Assembly (NCBI RefSeq): GCF_021049285.1
Contig: NZ_CP088017.1
Location: forward strand, 2,677,380 to 2,741,379
Length of the DNA: 64,000 nt
Direction: 5' to 3'
Source: Ruania halotolerans
Lineage (GTDB): Bacteria > Actinomycetota > Actinomycetes > Actinomycetales > Beutenbergiaceae
The notes under the pieces are model-generated. The model was not told where the DNA came from and did no database searches. It saw only the letters and a list, made by a program, of their open reading frames with translations. This document shows positions 1-7,883 of this stretch, one piece after another. How positions within the stretch are numbered: position 1 is the first letter of the stretch; each line of letters starts with the position of its first letter. The position numbers were made by a program, and so were the translations under genes.

Positions 1-209
1 TTGGCGCCAGATCCGATCGACCGCGCCGTACCACCGATCACATGCGCCGTACCCATCCACAGGCCACGCACGATCCTGATCGGCAGTGCGGGCCTTGCCG
101 GTTGTTTCCTGGTTCCGCGCGGCCGCGACGCGGGCGCCTTGGCGGCACTCCCGCCCTTCTTGCGTCCTGGTGCGGCGGACCGTGCGGGGGAAGTCGTACG
201 GGTCGCCAT
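1..209 (-). CDS. ftsK: FtsK/SpoIIIE-type DNA translocase, N-terminus only (cut by window edge)
   Basis: Only the first 69 codons are in the window, and the frame stays open to base 1. The ATG at 207-209 is preceded by a strong GAGGAGGA ribosome site near 221-228. The visible part is a Lys/Arg/Ala-rich cytoplasmic leader followed by a basic-hydrophobic stretch (LPIRIVRGLWMGTAHVIGG). This resembles the segment just before the membrane helices of actinobacterial FtsK. The membrane and motor domains lie outside the window, so the call rests on this leader and on context. In many actinobacteria ftsK follows dapA and rnj on the same strand, as here, though a lipoprotein and a regulator lie in between. 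FtsK would anchor at the septum and pump chromosome DNA during division. Confidence 0.7.
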   Translation of the reverse strand, partial: MATRTTSPARSAAPGRKKGGSAAKAPASRPRGTRKQPARPALPIRIVRGLWMGTAHVIGGTARSIGSGA

Positions 210-343
210 AGTGGTCTCGTTCCTCCTCAATCAGGCATGCCGAGACAGGCCTGTCGCAAGCCACTCAACCAGGTCCAGCGTGGAACGAGCGGAACTGACA
301 CGCAGTCAGGCACCGAAAAGTCGTTCGCCCTCCTTCAGCAGGC

Positions 344-964
344 TCAATCTTGCTGACTGACGGCGTTCTCCCCGCCGATGTAGCTCTCGCACACCTGCTC
401 GTCGAACTCACCGTCGTCGAACAGTTGCTCGAGCGTCGGCTGGTCAATCTGCTCGCAATATCCCCCTGACTCGGTGTCACTCCCACCCTCACCACCCCCG
501 CCCGGGAACGTCACGATCTCACCACCGTCCGGGTGACGGCACGTCGACGAACGACCGGGATCCTGGCTCGAGGAGGAGTTGCACTCCCAGTTCTCGATCG
601 CCAGATAGGCACCGCTTCCCTCCGGGATCGCGGGCGGGTCGTTGTAGTAGGTATCGAGAAGGTCCTCAGCGAACGCACAGTCACTGTCCCCCGCGACGAT
701 CTCCACCGTGAGCGTCTCACCGCTCGTGGAGGTGACCGTGCCACAGGTCTGCGGACCAGTCATCGGATCCACTGGCTCTGGCTCGGGCTCTGAAGACTGG
801 ACCGGCTCCTCGACCACGCCGCCGGACTCCTCGCCACTGGCGGACGGCGACGCCGACTCCGACTCCGTCATCGTCTCGTGGGCCTGATCGCCGGTACCGG
901 TGTCCGGCGCACATGCGGCCAGCGTCAGCACCAGCAATGAGAACGCCACCACGCGACGCAACAT
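344..964 (-). CDS. Putative secreted acidic lipoprotein, function unknown
   Basis: This is a 206-residue protein with a lipoprotein signal peptide. An RR pair at residues 3-4 is followed by a hydrophobic core and the lipobox LAAC, with the lipidated cysteine at position 18. An AGGAG ribosome site 6 nt upstream supports the ATG at 964, so the longer upstream reading frame is discarded. Residues 28-68 form a low-complexity Ser/Glu/Pro linker. The rest carries six further cysteines (74, 96, 128, 142, 170, 192), an even number compatible with three disulfides outside the membrane. A run of glycines lies at 155-161. I recognise no family. It may bind a ligand or the envelope, but that is a guess. 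Confidence 0.7.
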   Translation of the reverse strand: MLRRVVAFSLLVLTLAACAPDTGTGDQAHETMTESESASPSASGEESGGVVEEPVQSSEPEPEPVDPMTGPQTCGTVTSTSGETLTVEIVAGDSDCAFAEDLLDTYYNDPPAIPEGSGAYLAIENWECNSSSSQDPGRSSTCRHPDGGEIVTFPGGGGEGGSDTESGGYCEQIDQPTLEQLFDDGEFDEQVCESYIGGENAVSQQD

Positions 965-1053
965 GATCACTCCTGCCGGTGAATCGATCTCTGATCGTTG
1001 CACAACCGACCACCCTGTAGGAGCCCTGAAGCGGTGTTCATCGAATCGTGACC

Positions 1054-1473
1054 TCAGGCGAGCAGTCCGACGGCGAGGGTCACCAGCCCCGCGACCAGCG
1101 GTACCGCTCCGGCCACCAGCAGCCCCACCCACCGGTTCGGCGACGTGCGCCCTTCGCCTAGCGCGGAGAGGAAGAATCCGGCCGGCATCATGATGGCCGC
1201 CACCAGCACACCGGACCGGGCGAGCCAGAGCCAGAAGCCAGTGAGTGCCGTCGATTCCGCCAGCAAGAGACATACCAGACCGAACACGATCAGGATGCCC
1301 GCATGACCGTGACCGGCACGATAGAAGGACCGTTGAAACTCCGTGGCCGGAACACGACCGGAGGCGACGCGGGCGAGGAAGGCACCTCCGGAAGTCACGG
1401 TCACGGCGGCGAGCAGGACGATTCCGGCGGTGGTCTGGGCATCAGTCGACAGGGTCAGCACGGCAGGGCTCAC
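1054..1473 (-). CDS. Small four-helix membrane protein, function unknown
   Basis: The 139-residue product starts at GTG 1473 and is almost entirely hydrophobic. About four membrane segments can be read, near residues 15-35, 56-75, 82-103 and 115-138. An Arg/Glu-containing loop (ATEFQRSFYRAGHGHAG) with two His residues lies before the second helix. No enzyme motif is visible. The gene is divergent from a TetR regulator, with 77 nt between the start codons. That gap holds a perfect TTGACA -35 box pointing at this gene and a CTAAC/GTTAG operator. The simplest reading is that the TetR protein represses it. The loop with His residues could bind a metal or a proton, but nothing proves it. Confidence 0.7.
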   Translation of the reverse strand: MSPAVLTLSTDAQTTAGIVLLAAVTVTSGGAFLARVASGRVPATEFQRSFYRAGHGHAGILIVFGLVCLLLAESTALTGFWLWLARSGVLVAAIMMPAGFFLSALGEGRTSPNRWVGLLVAGAVPLVAGLVTLAVGLLA

Positions 1474-1492
1474 TTCTCGTGATGGGAGTTCT

Positions 1493-1505
1493 CTAACAGC
1501 GTTAG
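1493..1505. promoter_or_regulatory. TetR-type operator in the divergent tetR/membrane-gene spacer
   Basis: The dyad CTAAC-AGC-GTTAG has two perfect 5-bp arms and a 3-bp spacer, a size and composition common for TetR operators. It lies where the -10 box of the leftward membrane gene is expected, since the TTGACA -35 on the minus strand occupies 1527-1532. It is 10 nt from the -35 of the rightward tetR promoter. The position predicts repression of the membrane gene and perhaps autoregulation. Confidence 0.55.
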
Positions 1506-1514
1506 CAAACAGTG

Positions 1515-1543
1515 TGACGAAACCTCTGTCAAGGCCGTACGCT
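1515..1543 (+). promoter_or_regulatory. Promoter of tetR, predicted leaderless
   Basis: A TGACGA -35 (1515-1520), 17-bp spacer and TACGCT -10 (1538-1543) end 7 nt before the GTG at 1551. There is no Shine-Dalgarno sequence before that GTG, so transcription is expected to begin at or next to the start codon. Confidence 0.5.
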
Positions 1544-1550
1544 CACCTGT

Positions 1551-2156
1551 GTGGCCAGACCTCGCCAATACGACGACGCCGTTCGACGGCGGCTCCTCGA
1601 CCGCGCCTCGCACCTGATCTCCACCCACGGCGTGGGCGGACTCTCCCTGCGCCAGCTCGCCGCCGAGGCCGAGACGACAACGGCCGCCGTCTACACGTTG
1701 TTCGGCGCGCGGGACGACCTCGTCCGTGCCGTCGTCGATGAAGGCTTCAGCCGGTTCGCCGCGCACCTGCGGTCTGTGGAGCGCAGCGCGAATCCGGGGG
1801 CAGACCTCCTCGCATTGGGAATGGCCTACCGGCGCAGTGCACGTGCCGACCCGCACTTCTACCGGATCATGTTCGGGCCCGGTGAGTTCCGCTCTGGTGC
1901 CGACAGCATGGCCGAACCCACATTCGTGGTGCTGGCAGAGGCCGTCGCCCGGCTACACCCTGGGGTCGACCAGACCCGTACACAGGCGGAAGCACTCCGC
2001 CTCTGGGCACTCGCTCACGGACTGGTCAGCCTGGAACTCGCCGGCCTGCTGCCCGGTGACGAGCACGAACACGAGGCGCGCTACCGCGCCGCATTAGTCA
2101 GTGCACCAGGGGCGGTTGGCACCTCCGGTGTCAGGACTCCACAACCACCGGGATGA
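1551..2156 (+). CDS. TetR/AcrR family transcriptional regulator
   Basis: This 201-residue protein has a TetR N-terminal helix-turn-helix at residues 10-58, with the typical LRQLAAEAETTTAAVYTLFGARDDL recognition region in two parts. A C-terminal ligand-binding half follows, of the type seen in WHG-domain TetR proteins (AYRRSARADPHFYRIMFG). The GTG start at 1551 is chosen because a TACGCT -10 box lies 7 nt upstream, which suggests a leaderless message. The gene is divergent from the membrane protein at 1054-1473, its likely target. Its 3' end overlaps the end of the convergent RNase J gene by 26 bp (2131-2156), so the two transcripts are antisense there. The ligand is unknown. Confidence 0.85.
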   Translation: MARPRQYDDAVRRRLLDRASHLISTHGVGGLSLRQLAAEAETTTAAVYTLFGARDDLVRAVVDEGFSRFAAHLRSVERSANPGADLLALGMAYRRSARADPHFYRIMFGPGEFRSGADSMAEPTFVVLAEAVARLHPGVDQTRTQAEALRLWALAHGLVSLELAGLLPGDEHEHEARYRAALVSAPGAVGTSGVRTPQPPG

Positions 2157-3816
2157 TCATCGGCCGACGCCGCAGCCGGCTCGACGCGTAACGGCCCACC
2201 ACGCGCCGCACCACCTGCTGCATCTGCCGGGCGTCCGCATTACCTCCGGCAGCAGCCTCCTTCAGCGCCTTGGTGATCTCGGGGACGATCTCGGCCAGCT
2301 TCTCCTCACCTTCGGCGACACCGCGCACGTGCAACTCGGGCCCGGCCACCACGGCGCCCGTGGAGGAGTCCACCACCACGAAGATTGAGATGAAGCCCTC
2401 TTCACCGAGAATGCGTCGATCCTTGAGCTCTGCTTCGGTGACGCCGCCGACGGAGGAACCATCCACGTAGACATATCCGCAGGGCACCGCCCCGGCGATC
2501 CTTGCCTTTCCGTCTTTGAGGTCGACCACGACGCCGTCCTCGGCGAGCACCACCCGCTCCGGCGGCACACCGGTCTTCACCGCGAGCGCGCCGTTCGCCA
2601 CCAGGTGCCGGATCTCACCGTGCACCGGCATGACGTTCTTCGGTCGCACGATGTTGTAGCAGTAGAGCAGCTCGCCCGCCGAGGCGTGGCCGGAGACGTG
2701 TACACGGGCGTTGGCCTGGTGGACGACCTTCGCACCGAGCCGGATCAGACCGTTGATGATCCGGAACACCGCGTTCTCGTTGCCCGGGATCAACGACGAG
2801 GCGAAGATCACCGTGTCGCCCGGACCAACGGAGACACGGTGGTCGCGATTGGCGATCCGGGAGAGTGCCGCCATCGGCTCCCCCTGGGATCCGGTGCACA
2901 TCAGCACCATCCGGTCGTCCGGGAGATCGTCGATCTTCTTGACGTCGATCAGCACTCCGTCCGGAACTGTGAGGTAGCCCAGTTCTGAAGCGATGGTCAT
3001 GTTCCGCACCATGGAACGGCCCACCAGAGCGACCCGACGACCGTGCGCATGGGCCGCATCGAGCACTTGCTGGACACGGTGGACGTGGGAGGAGAAGGAC
3101 GCAACCACGATCCGACCCTCGGCCTGAGCGAACACGCCGTCCAGCACTGGTCCGATATCGCGCTCGGGTGTGGTGAACCCGGGCACTTCGGCGTTGGTGG
3201 AGTCGGTCATGAACAGGTCCACCCCCTCCTCGCCGAGGCGAGCGAAGGCGCGCAGATCGGTGATGCGCGAGTCCAGCGGCAACTGGTCCATCTTGAAGTC
3301 ACCGGTGTGCAGGACCATGCCGGCCGGAGTGCGCACTGCCACCGCGAGCGCATCGGGGATCGAGTGGTTCACCGCCACGAACTCGAGATCAAAGGCACCG
3401 AACTTCCGTCGTTGCCCCTCGGCCACTTCGCGCAGCACCGGCTTGATCCGGTGCTCCTTGAGTTTGGCGGCGATGAACGCGAGTGACAGCTTGGATCCGA
3501 CGATCGGAATGTCCTGCCGCATCCGCAGCAGGTAAGGCACGGCACCGATGTGGTCCTCATGACCGTGCGTCAGCACGATTGCTTCGATCTGGTCCATCCG
3601 GTCTTCGATGTAACTGAAGTCCGGCAGGATCAGGTCGACGCCGGGCTGATGGTCCTCGGGAAAGAGCACACCGCAGTCGATCACCAGCAGACGACCCTCG
3701 AACTCGAACACCGTCATGTTCCGCCCGACCTCGCCGAGCCCGCCAAGCGGGACGATGCGCAGGGCACCCTGGGTGAGCGGAGCGGGGAGTTTCAGGTCGG
3801 GGTGCGGGTGACTCAT
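2131..3816 (-). CDS. rnj: Ribonuclease J
   Basis: The 561-residue protein is a metallo-beta-lactamase/beta-CASP nuclease of the RNase J family, of normal length. The metal site HGHEDH is at residues 84-89, and later motifs include HTGDFK, TDSTNAEVPG and SGHAS. The C-terminal region resembles the small RNase J C-terminal domain. The family has 5'-3' exonuclease and endonuclease activities in mRNA decay and rRNA maturation. The start codon overlaps the dapA stop by 4 nt (3813-3816), so it is translationally coupled to dapA. That gene pair is widespread in actinobacteria. Its 3' end overlaps the tail of the tetR gene. Confidence 0.95.
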   Translation of the reverse strand: MSHPHPDLKLPAPLTQGALRIVPLGGLGEVGRNMTVFEFEGRLLVIDCGVLFPEDHQPGVDLILPDFSYIEDRMDQIEAIVLTHGHEDHIGAVPYLLRMRQDIPIVGSKLSLAFIAAKLKEHRIKPVLREVAEGQRRKFGAFDLEFVAVNHSIPDALAVAVRTPAGMVLHTGDFKMDQLPLDSRITDLRAFARLGEEGVDLFMTDSTNAEVPGFTTPERDIGPVLDGVFAQAEGRIVVASFSSHVHRVQQVLDAAHAHGRRVALVGRSMVRNMTIASELGYLTVPDGVLIDVKKIDDLPDDRMVLMCTGSQGEPMAALSRIANRDHRVSVGPGDTVIFASSLIPGNENAVFRIINGLIRLGAKVVHQANARVHVSGHASAGELLYCYNIVRPKNVMPVHGEIRHLVANGALAVKTGVPPERVVLAEDGVVVDLKDGKARIAGAVPCGYVYVDGSSVGGVTEAELKDRRILGEEGFISIFVVVDSSTGAVVAGPELHVRGVAEGEEKLAEIVPEITKALKEAAAGGNADARQMQQVVRRVVGRYASSRLRRRPMIIPVVVES

Positions 3817-4730
3817 CGATCGACATCCTCGAGTAGGTCGTGCAGGATCAGGGCGGTGCGCAGATCGGCCATCTCGGCCGCGTTGGCCTCAACCAGCGGT
3901 GAGCGCACCGAGCGGTGCGCGAGATGACCTTGCAACTGCAGGGCGGCCTTGGCCATGACGGCTCCCTGGCCGCCGGCCATGATGGCCTCGACGACGGGGG
4001 CCAGCTGGGCAGACAGGTCGCGGGCGGTGTACAGGTCGCCGGTGTCGACGGCCCGCACGAGATCGGCGTACCGGCCCGCCTCCAGGTGGCTGACCACCGA
4101 GACGAGCCCGGAGGCGCCGTGCACGAGCCAGGCCAGGTTGAGATTGTCGTCCCCGGAGTAGTACTCGAGCCCGGTCCGGCGCATCCTGTCGAAGCCCTGC
4201 GCGACGTTCCCGGTGGCGTCTTTGACCGCATGGATCTGCGGGTGTTCGGCGAGCCGGTCGAGGATCTCGTCCCCAATGGCCACGCCGGTCCGGCCGGGGA
4301 TGTCGTACAGCATCGCCGGTAGGCTGGTGGACTCCACGATGGTGCGCAGGTGCCGGTAAACGCCCTCTTGTGACGGGCGGTTGTAGTACGGGGAGACGAC
4401 GAGGATGCCGTGCACGCCCGTGCGCTCGGCAGCCTCGGCAATCCGCACGGCGTGCGCGGTGTCATTCGAACCCGCACCGCCGATGATCATCGCCTCGGCA
4501 CCCACTTCATCGACCACCGCGGCGACGAATTCGTCCTTCTCCGGCTGATGCGTCGTCGGTGATTCACCCGTGGTCCCGTTCAGCACGAGACCGTCTGCAC
4601 CGGAGTTCACCAGGTGCCGGGCCAGTCGACGCGAGGCCGAAATGTCGATGGTGCCGTCCGGCTTCATCGGCGTCACCATGGCGACGCTGACGGAACCGAA
4701 GGTGCGCGGCGGACGCGACGAACTGGACAT
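3813..4730 (-). CDS. dapA: 4-Hydroxy-tetrahydrodipicolinate synthase
   Basis: DapA (305 residues) condenses pyruvate with aspartate semialdehyde, the first committed step of DAP/lysine synthesis. The TIM-barrel hallmarks are present: GTTGESPT at 52-59, YYNRPS at 115-120, the DIPGRTG segment at 143-149, and the Schiff-base lysine K170 in AVKDATG. The ATG at 4730 has no Shine-Dalgarno sequence. A TAACGT -10 box lies 7 nt upstream, so the mRNA is probably leaderless. The gene is divergent from a GNAT gene with only 38 nt between the starts. It is followed by rnj with a 4-nt overlap, while dapB lies 3 kb away. Confidence 0.95.
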   Translation of the reverse strand: MSSSSRPPRTFGSVSVAMVTPMKPDGTIDISASRRLARHLVNSGADGLVLNGTTGESPTTHQPEKDEFVAAVVDEVGAEAMIIGGAGSNDTAHAVRIAEAAERTGVHGILVVSPYYNRPSQEGVYRHLRTIVESTSLPAMLYDIPGRTGVAIGDEILDRLAEHPQIHAVKDATGNVAQGFDRMRRTGLEYYSGDDNLNLAWLVHGASGLVSVVSHLEAGRYADLVRAVDTGDLYTARDLSAQLAPVVEAIMAGGQGAVMAKAALQLQGHLAHRSVRSPLVEANAAEMADLRTALILHDLLEDVDR

Positions 4731-4737
4731 GGGGATG

Positions 4738-4762
4738 ACGTTACCGCCTCAGTGCCTACGCT
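4738..4762. promoter_or_regulatory. Divergent -10 boxes for dapA (-) and GNAT gene (+), both leaderless type
   Basis: The 38-bp gap holds TAACGT on the minus strand (4738-4743), 7 nt from the dapA ATG. It also holds TACGCT on the plus strand (4757-4762), 6 nt from the ATG at 4769. Neither start has a usable ribosome site. The two core promoters are so close that polymerases could interfere with each other. Confidence 0.45.
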
Positions 4763-4768
4763 GGAGTC

Positions 4769-5302
4769 ATGGCACACCAGCACGGCCTCCAGGCCGACGT
4801 CTCCGTCCGGCCCTCTGTCACGGGCGATGCCGCAACGCTCGGCCTGGTGCATGTGCAGGCGTGGCGAGCGTCGTTGGCGGGGCTCGTGCCGCCGTCCGCG
4901 CTCGATGAGCTCGATCCGGAAACGTTCACGGCCGCGTGGCGTGCAGCGATCGCCGAACCACCGTCGGCGAAACACCGGATGCTCACGGCGTGCGCCGGGC
5001 CCCAGGTGGTCGGCTTCGCTGCACTCGCCCCCGCGCCGCAGACCCGGGAGACGGGCGAGATCGTCGCCCTCGAAGTGCACCCTGAACACGCCCGTGCCGG
5101 CCACGGTTCGCGTCTACTCGCCGCATGTACCGACATCCTGCGCAGTACCGGCGCCACCCATGTGCGCGCTTGGGCCGTTGAAGGCGACGAGGCCCGCGCC
5201 GCCTTCCTCACCTCGGCCGGCCTGGAACCCATCGGGGTGCGGCGGGTGCTCGAGGTGGCGGGCGCTACCGTGTACGAGACCGCATGGTCTGCCGTGTTCT
5301 GA
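4769..5302 (+). CDS. GNAT family N-acetyltransferase
   Basis: This single-domain GNAT protein has 177 residues. The acetyl-CoA motif is visible as VALEVHPEHARAGHGSRLL, a variant of the R/Q-x-x-G-x-G/A loop at about residues 94-112. A C-terminal AFLTSAGLEPIGVRR strand-helix is typical of the fold. An N-terminal motif (GLVHVQAWRASLAGLVP) resembles GNATs annotated as ribosomal-protein or small-molecule acetylases, but the substrate cannot be read from the sequence. It is transcribed away from dapA from a promoter 6 nt before the start codon. No link to lysine synthesis is implied. Confidence 0.85.
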   Translation: MAHQHGLQADVSVRPSVTGDAATLGLVHVQAWRASLAGLVPPSALDELDPETFTAAWRAAIAEPPSAKHRMLTACAGPQVVGFAALAPAPQTRETGEIVALEVHPEHARAGHGSRLLAACTDILRSTGATHVRAWAVEGDEARAAFLTSAGLEPIGVRRVLEVAGATVYETAWSAVF

Positions 5303-5377
5303 CTCACACCGGGACAGGCCTGTGACCTTGATAGGATCACGGTCGTCCGATCCAGAGCCGGGTCACGGAAGCCGGCG

Positions 5378-6064
5378 ATGGATGGACGAGGCCGAGGACC
5401 GTTCCCGCCACGTCCTGCGAAAGTGGCCCCAGTGTCCGAACTCCCCGAGGCGGAAAACCCCGCCGGCCGGCATCCCGGCGCCTCCCCGCTGGGTTATCTG
5501 ATCTTTCTCTCCCGCTGGTTGCAGGTCCCCCTCTACCTCGGGCTCATCGTGGCCCAGGCCGTCTATGTGTGGCAGTTCATGAAGGAGCTGTGGCACCTCA
5601 TCGAGTACACCGTGCTCGGCGATGAGACGCACGTCCATGCCGACTACGCGGACATGACCAGCGAGGCACAGACGATGCTCTTCGTCCTCGGGCTGGTGGA
5701 CGTGGTGATGATCTCGAACCTCTTGATCATGGTGATCATCGGCGGTTATGAGACGTTCGTCTCCCGGATCCGGCTGAACAACCACCCGGACCAGCCGGAG
5801 TGGCTCTCACACGTGAATGCCAATGTGCTCAAGACCAAGCTGGCGATGTCGATTATCGGGATCTCCTCGATCCACCTGTTGCGCACTTTCATCAACAGTG
5901 AGCATGTGACGCCGGAGACGATGATGTGGCAGACCCTGATCCATATCGCGTTCATCCTCTCCGCGATTGCTCTCGCCTGGATCGACAAGATGTCACTGAG
6001 TCAGTCCGAGCGGGCGGCGAAGGCTCGTGCGCAAGCGCAACCGGACGCCCACTCCCCCGCCTGA
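5378..6064 (+). CDS. YqhA/UPF0114 family inner-membrane protein
   Basis: The 228-residue product matches the TIGR00645/YqhA family in its core. That core runs from the [22 protein letters not shown] helix to the conserved SRI region, [19 protein letters not shown] and the last helix with LAWIDKM. About four membrane segments are visible. The N-terminal 30 residues are polar and not part of the family. A GTG at 5432 is an alternative start, but the ATG at 5378 has a weak GGAAG site 6 nt upstream. The gene converges with the sigma factor gene. The family's biochemical role is not established. Confidence 0.8.
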   Translation: MDGRGRGPFPPRPAKVAPVSELPEAENPAGRHPGASPLGYLIFLSRWLQVPLYLGLIVAQAVYVWQFMKELWHLIEYTVLGDETHVHADYADMTSEAQTMLFVLGLVDVVMISNLLIMVIIGGYETFVSRIRLNNHPDQPEWLSHVNANVLKTKLAMSIIGISSIHLLRTFINSEHVTPETMMWQTLIHIAFILSAIALAWIDKMSLSQSERAAKARAQAQPDAHSPA

Positions 6065-6132
6065 GGCCACGCGCGCCCGGACTGACCACGCGTGCCCGCA
6101 GGTCGCCTGGTGGCCGGCAGGTGGGGGCGACG

Positions 6133-7110
6133 TCAGCGCCGGTCGATCTCGGCGGGCAGAGCGAAGGTCGCGAAGAGCGTGGTGTCGAAGAACGCCACCA
6201 CATGGGCGATCCGATCGCCGTCGAGATCGACGACGTGGAACTGGAACGGGCGATGCACGCCATCCTCCTCGCGCATATACAACCCGAAGGCCGGCTGCCC
6301 GTTGGCGCGGGTGGGCAACAGCACCATGTCGCCAGGACCCGTGGCCGGGCAGTGCCGGGCAATCAGGGCGCCAATGGTGTCCGCGCCCTGGTACCAGCCC
6401 TCAATCGGGGGCATCTCCCAGACGGTGCGATCAGTGAAGAGCTCAACGAGCCCATCGACGTCGTAGTTCTCGAAGCCCGCGACGAATTGCTCCAGCACGG
6501 CCCGTTCGTCGGCTGATTCGGGCTCGACCACCGTCTCCCGGGTGGGTGCAAGTTCGGCGATCGTGCGGCGGGCCCGCTGCAGCAGGCTGTTCACCGTTGC
6601 CTCCGTCACCCCCGTGGCCTCAGCCACCTCGGACGCACGCCAGGCCAGCACGTCCCGCAGGATGAGGACGGCTCGTTGGCGTGGCGGCAGGTGCTGCAAG
6701 GCGGCGACGAAAGCCAGCCGGACCGACTCTCGCCATTCGGCCAGCGAGCCCGGATCGCCACGTGAGTCCAACGCCGCGTCAGGTGCGGGCTCCAGCCACA
6801 TCAGGTCGGCCTCGACCAGATCATCCGGCCCTGACGCCGGTGCGCCGAGCCCACTCGGCAATGGTCGCTTCTTCCGGGAATCCAGCGCCGTCAGGCACGT
6901 ATTCGTGGCGATCCGGTGGATCCACGTCCGCACCGAGGAGGCGCCATTGAACCGGCCGTACCCCTTCCAGGCGCGCAGTAGCGTCTCCTGAGCCAGGTCC
7001 TCGGCCTCATGCACCGACCCCATCATGCGGTAACAATGCGAGAAGATCTCACGTCGATAGGGGGCGACGATCGCAGCGAAGTCGTCCTCGACTGTGGGCT
7101 CGAGCGTCAT
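6133..7110 (-). CDS. ECF sigma-70 factor with C-terminal SnoaL-like domain (SigG/TIGR02960 type)
   Basis: This protein has 325 residues. Region 2 spans about 10-80 (YRREIFSHCYRMMGSVHEAEDLAQETLLRAWKG, read in parts) and region 4 about 135-195 (LPPRQRAVLILRDVLAW...ATGVTEATVNSLLQRARRT). A C-terminal NTF2/SnoaL-like domain lies at about 205-315. Such tails are known in ECF groups that lack a separate anti-sigma factor, where the tail modulates activity. No anti-sigma gene is adjacent here, in agreement. A TACGAT -10 box ends 6 nt before the ATG, so the message is probably leaderless. The inducing signal is unknown. The upstream gene is dapB, 14 nt away on the same strand. Confidence 0.9.
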   Translation of the reverse strand: MTLEPTVEDDFAAIVAPYRREIFSHCYRMMGSVHEAEDLAQETLLRAWKGYGRFNGASSVRTWIHRIATNTCLTALDSRKKRPLPSGLGAPASGPDDLVEADLMWLEPAPDAALDSRGDPGSLAEWRESVRLAFVAALQHLPPRQRAVLILRDVLAWRASEVAEATGVTEATVNSLLQRARRTIAELAPTRETVVEPESADERAVLEQFVAGFENYDVDGLVELFTDRTVWEMPPIEGWYQGADTIGALIARHCPATGPGDMVLLPTRANGQPAFGLYMREEDGVHRPFQFHVVDLDGDRIAHVVAFFDTTLFATFALPAEIDRR

Positions 7111-7116
7111 ACCGCG

Positions 7117-7122
7117 ATCGTA
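7117..7122 (-). promoter_or_regulatory. Leaderless-type -10 box of the sigma factor gene
   Basis: TACGAT on the minus strand lies 6 nt before the ATG at 7110, inside the short gap after dapB. No Shine-Dalgarno sequence is present. Confidence 0.4.
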
Positions 7123-7124
7123 GT

Positions 7125-7883
7125 TCAGGCGCCGAGGTCGAGATACCCGTCCAGCCCCACGGTCAGCCCAGGGCGGGAACGCACCGTTCTGATCGCGAGC
7201 AGTACCCCAGGCATGAACGAGGAACGCTCGAAACTGTCGGTGCGGATCGTCAGCTGCTCCCCGGGATTGCCGAGCAGGATTTCTTCGTGCGCCACCAGGC
7301 CACGAAGGCGCACCGCATGCACGGGGATGCCGTCGACCAACGCGCCACGGGCGCCGTCCAGGCTCGTCTCGGTGGCGTCGGGGGCCGCCGGTAGTCCTTG
7401 CCGGGCGTGGGCCACGGCCTGAGCGGTGTGCACCGCGGTCCCGGACGGTGCGTCCACCTTGGCCGGGTGGTGCAGTTCGATGATCTCCACCGATTCGAAG
7501 TACCGGGCCGCCTGGGCGGCGAAGCGCATCGCCAGAACGGCCGAGAGTGCGAAGTTCGGGGCGATCAGCGCACCGACACCGGAGACCTCACCGAGATGGT
7601 CACGTACCCGCTGCAGAGCAGGTTCGTCCCACCCGGTGGTGCCCACCACCGGGTGGACACCTGCATCGATGAGCGCGTGCACGTTGGCCTCCGTGGCCGA
7701 GGGAACGGTGAAATCCACCGCCACATCGGCCTGGCCGGCGAGGGCGTGGATGTCATCGCCGAGGTCAAGGCGGGCCACCAGGTCCAGTCCGTCAGCTCCG
7801 GCGACGGCGTCGCACACGTGTGAGCCCATCCGACCGGCCGCGCCGAGCACCGCCACGCGGGTGCTCGTGCCAGGTTCAGGCAT
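7125..7883 (-). CDS. dapB: 4-Hydroxy-tetrahydrodipicolinate reductase
   Basis: DapB reduces the DapA product with NAD(P)H. The 252-residue protein has the nucleotide-binding GAAGRMG at 14-20 and the family signature ELHHPAKVDAPSGTA with the catalytic His pair and Lys. The ATG at 7883 puts the start just before the Rossmann strand, and the longer upstream frame is read-through into the protease gene. Its first 8 nt overlap the end of the M16 protease gene (7876-7883), so the two are coupled. thyX, often found between dapA and dapB in actinobacteria, is absent from this interval. Confidence 0.95.
   Translation of the reverse strand: MPEPGTSTRVAVLGAAGRMGSHVCDAVAGADGLDLVARLDLGDDIHALAGQADVAVDFTVPSATEANVHALIDAGVHPVVGTTGWDEPALQRVRDHLGEVSGVGALIAPNFALSAVLAMRFAAQAARYFESVEIIELHHPAKVDAPSGTAVHTAQAVAHARQGLPAAPDATETSLDGARGALVDGIPVHAVRLRGLVAHEEILLGNPGEQLTIRTDSFERSSFMPGVLLAIRTVRSRPGLTVGLDGYLDLGA

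Noticed and set aside
1-360. Plus-strand frame at the left edge
   Set aside because: It is antisense to the ftsK start, which has a strong ribosome site and a sensible protein, and it has no family resemblance.
6065-6132. Possible terminator between the YqhA and sigma genes
   Set aside because: Only 6-bp arms with a long loop can be drawn, no better than chance in this base composition.
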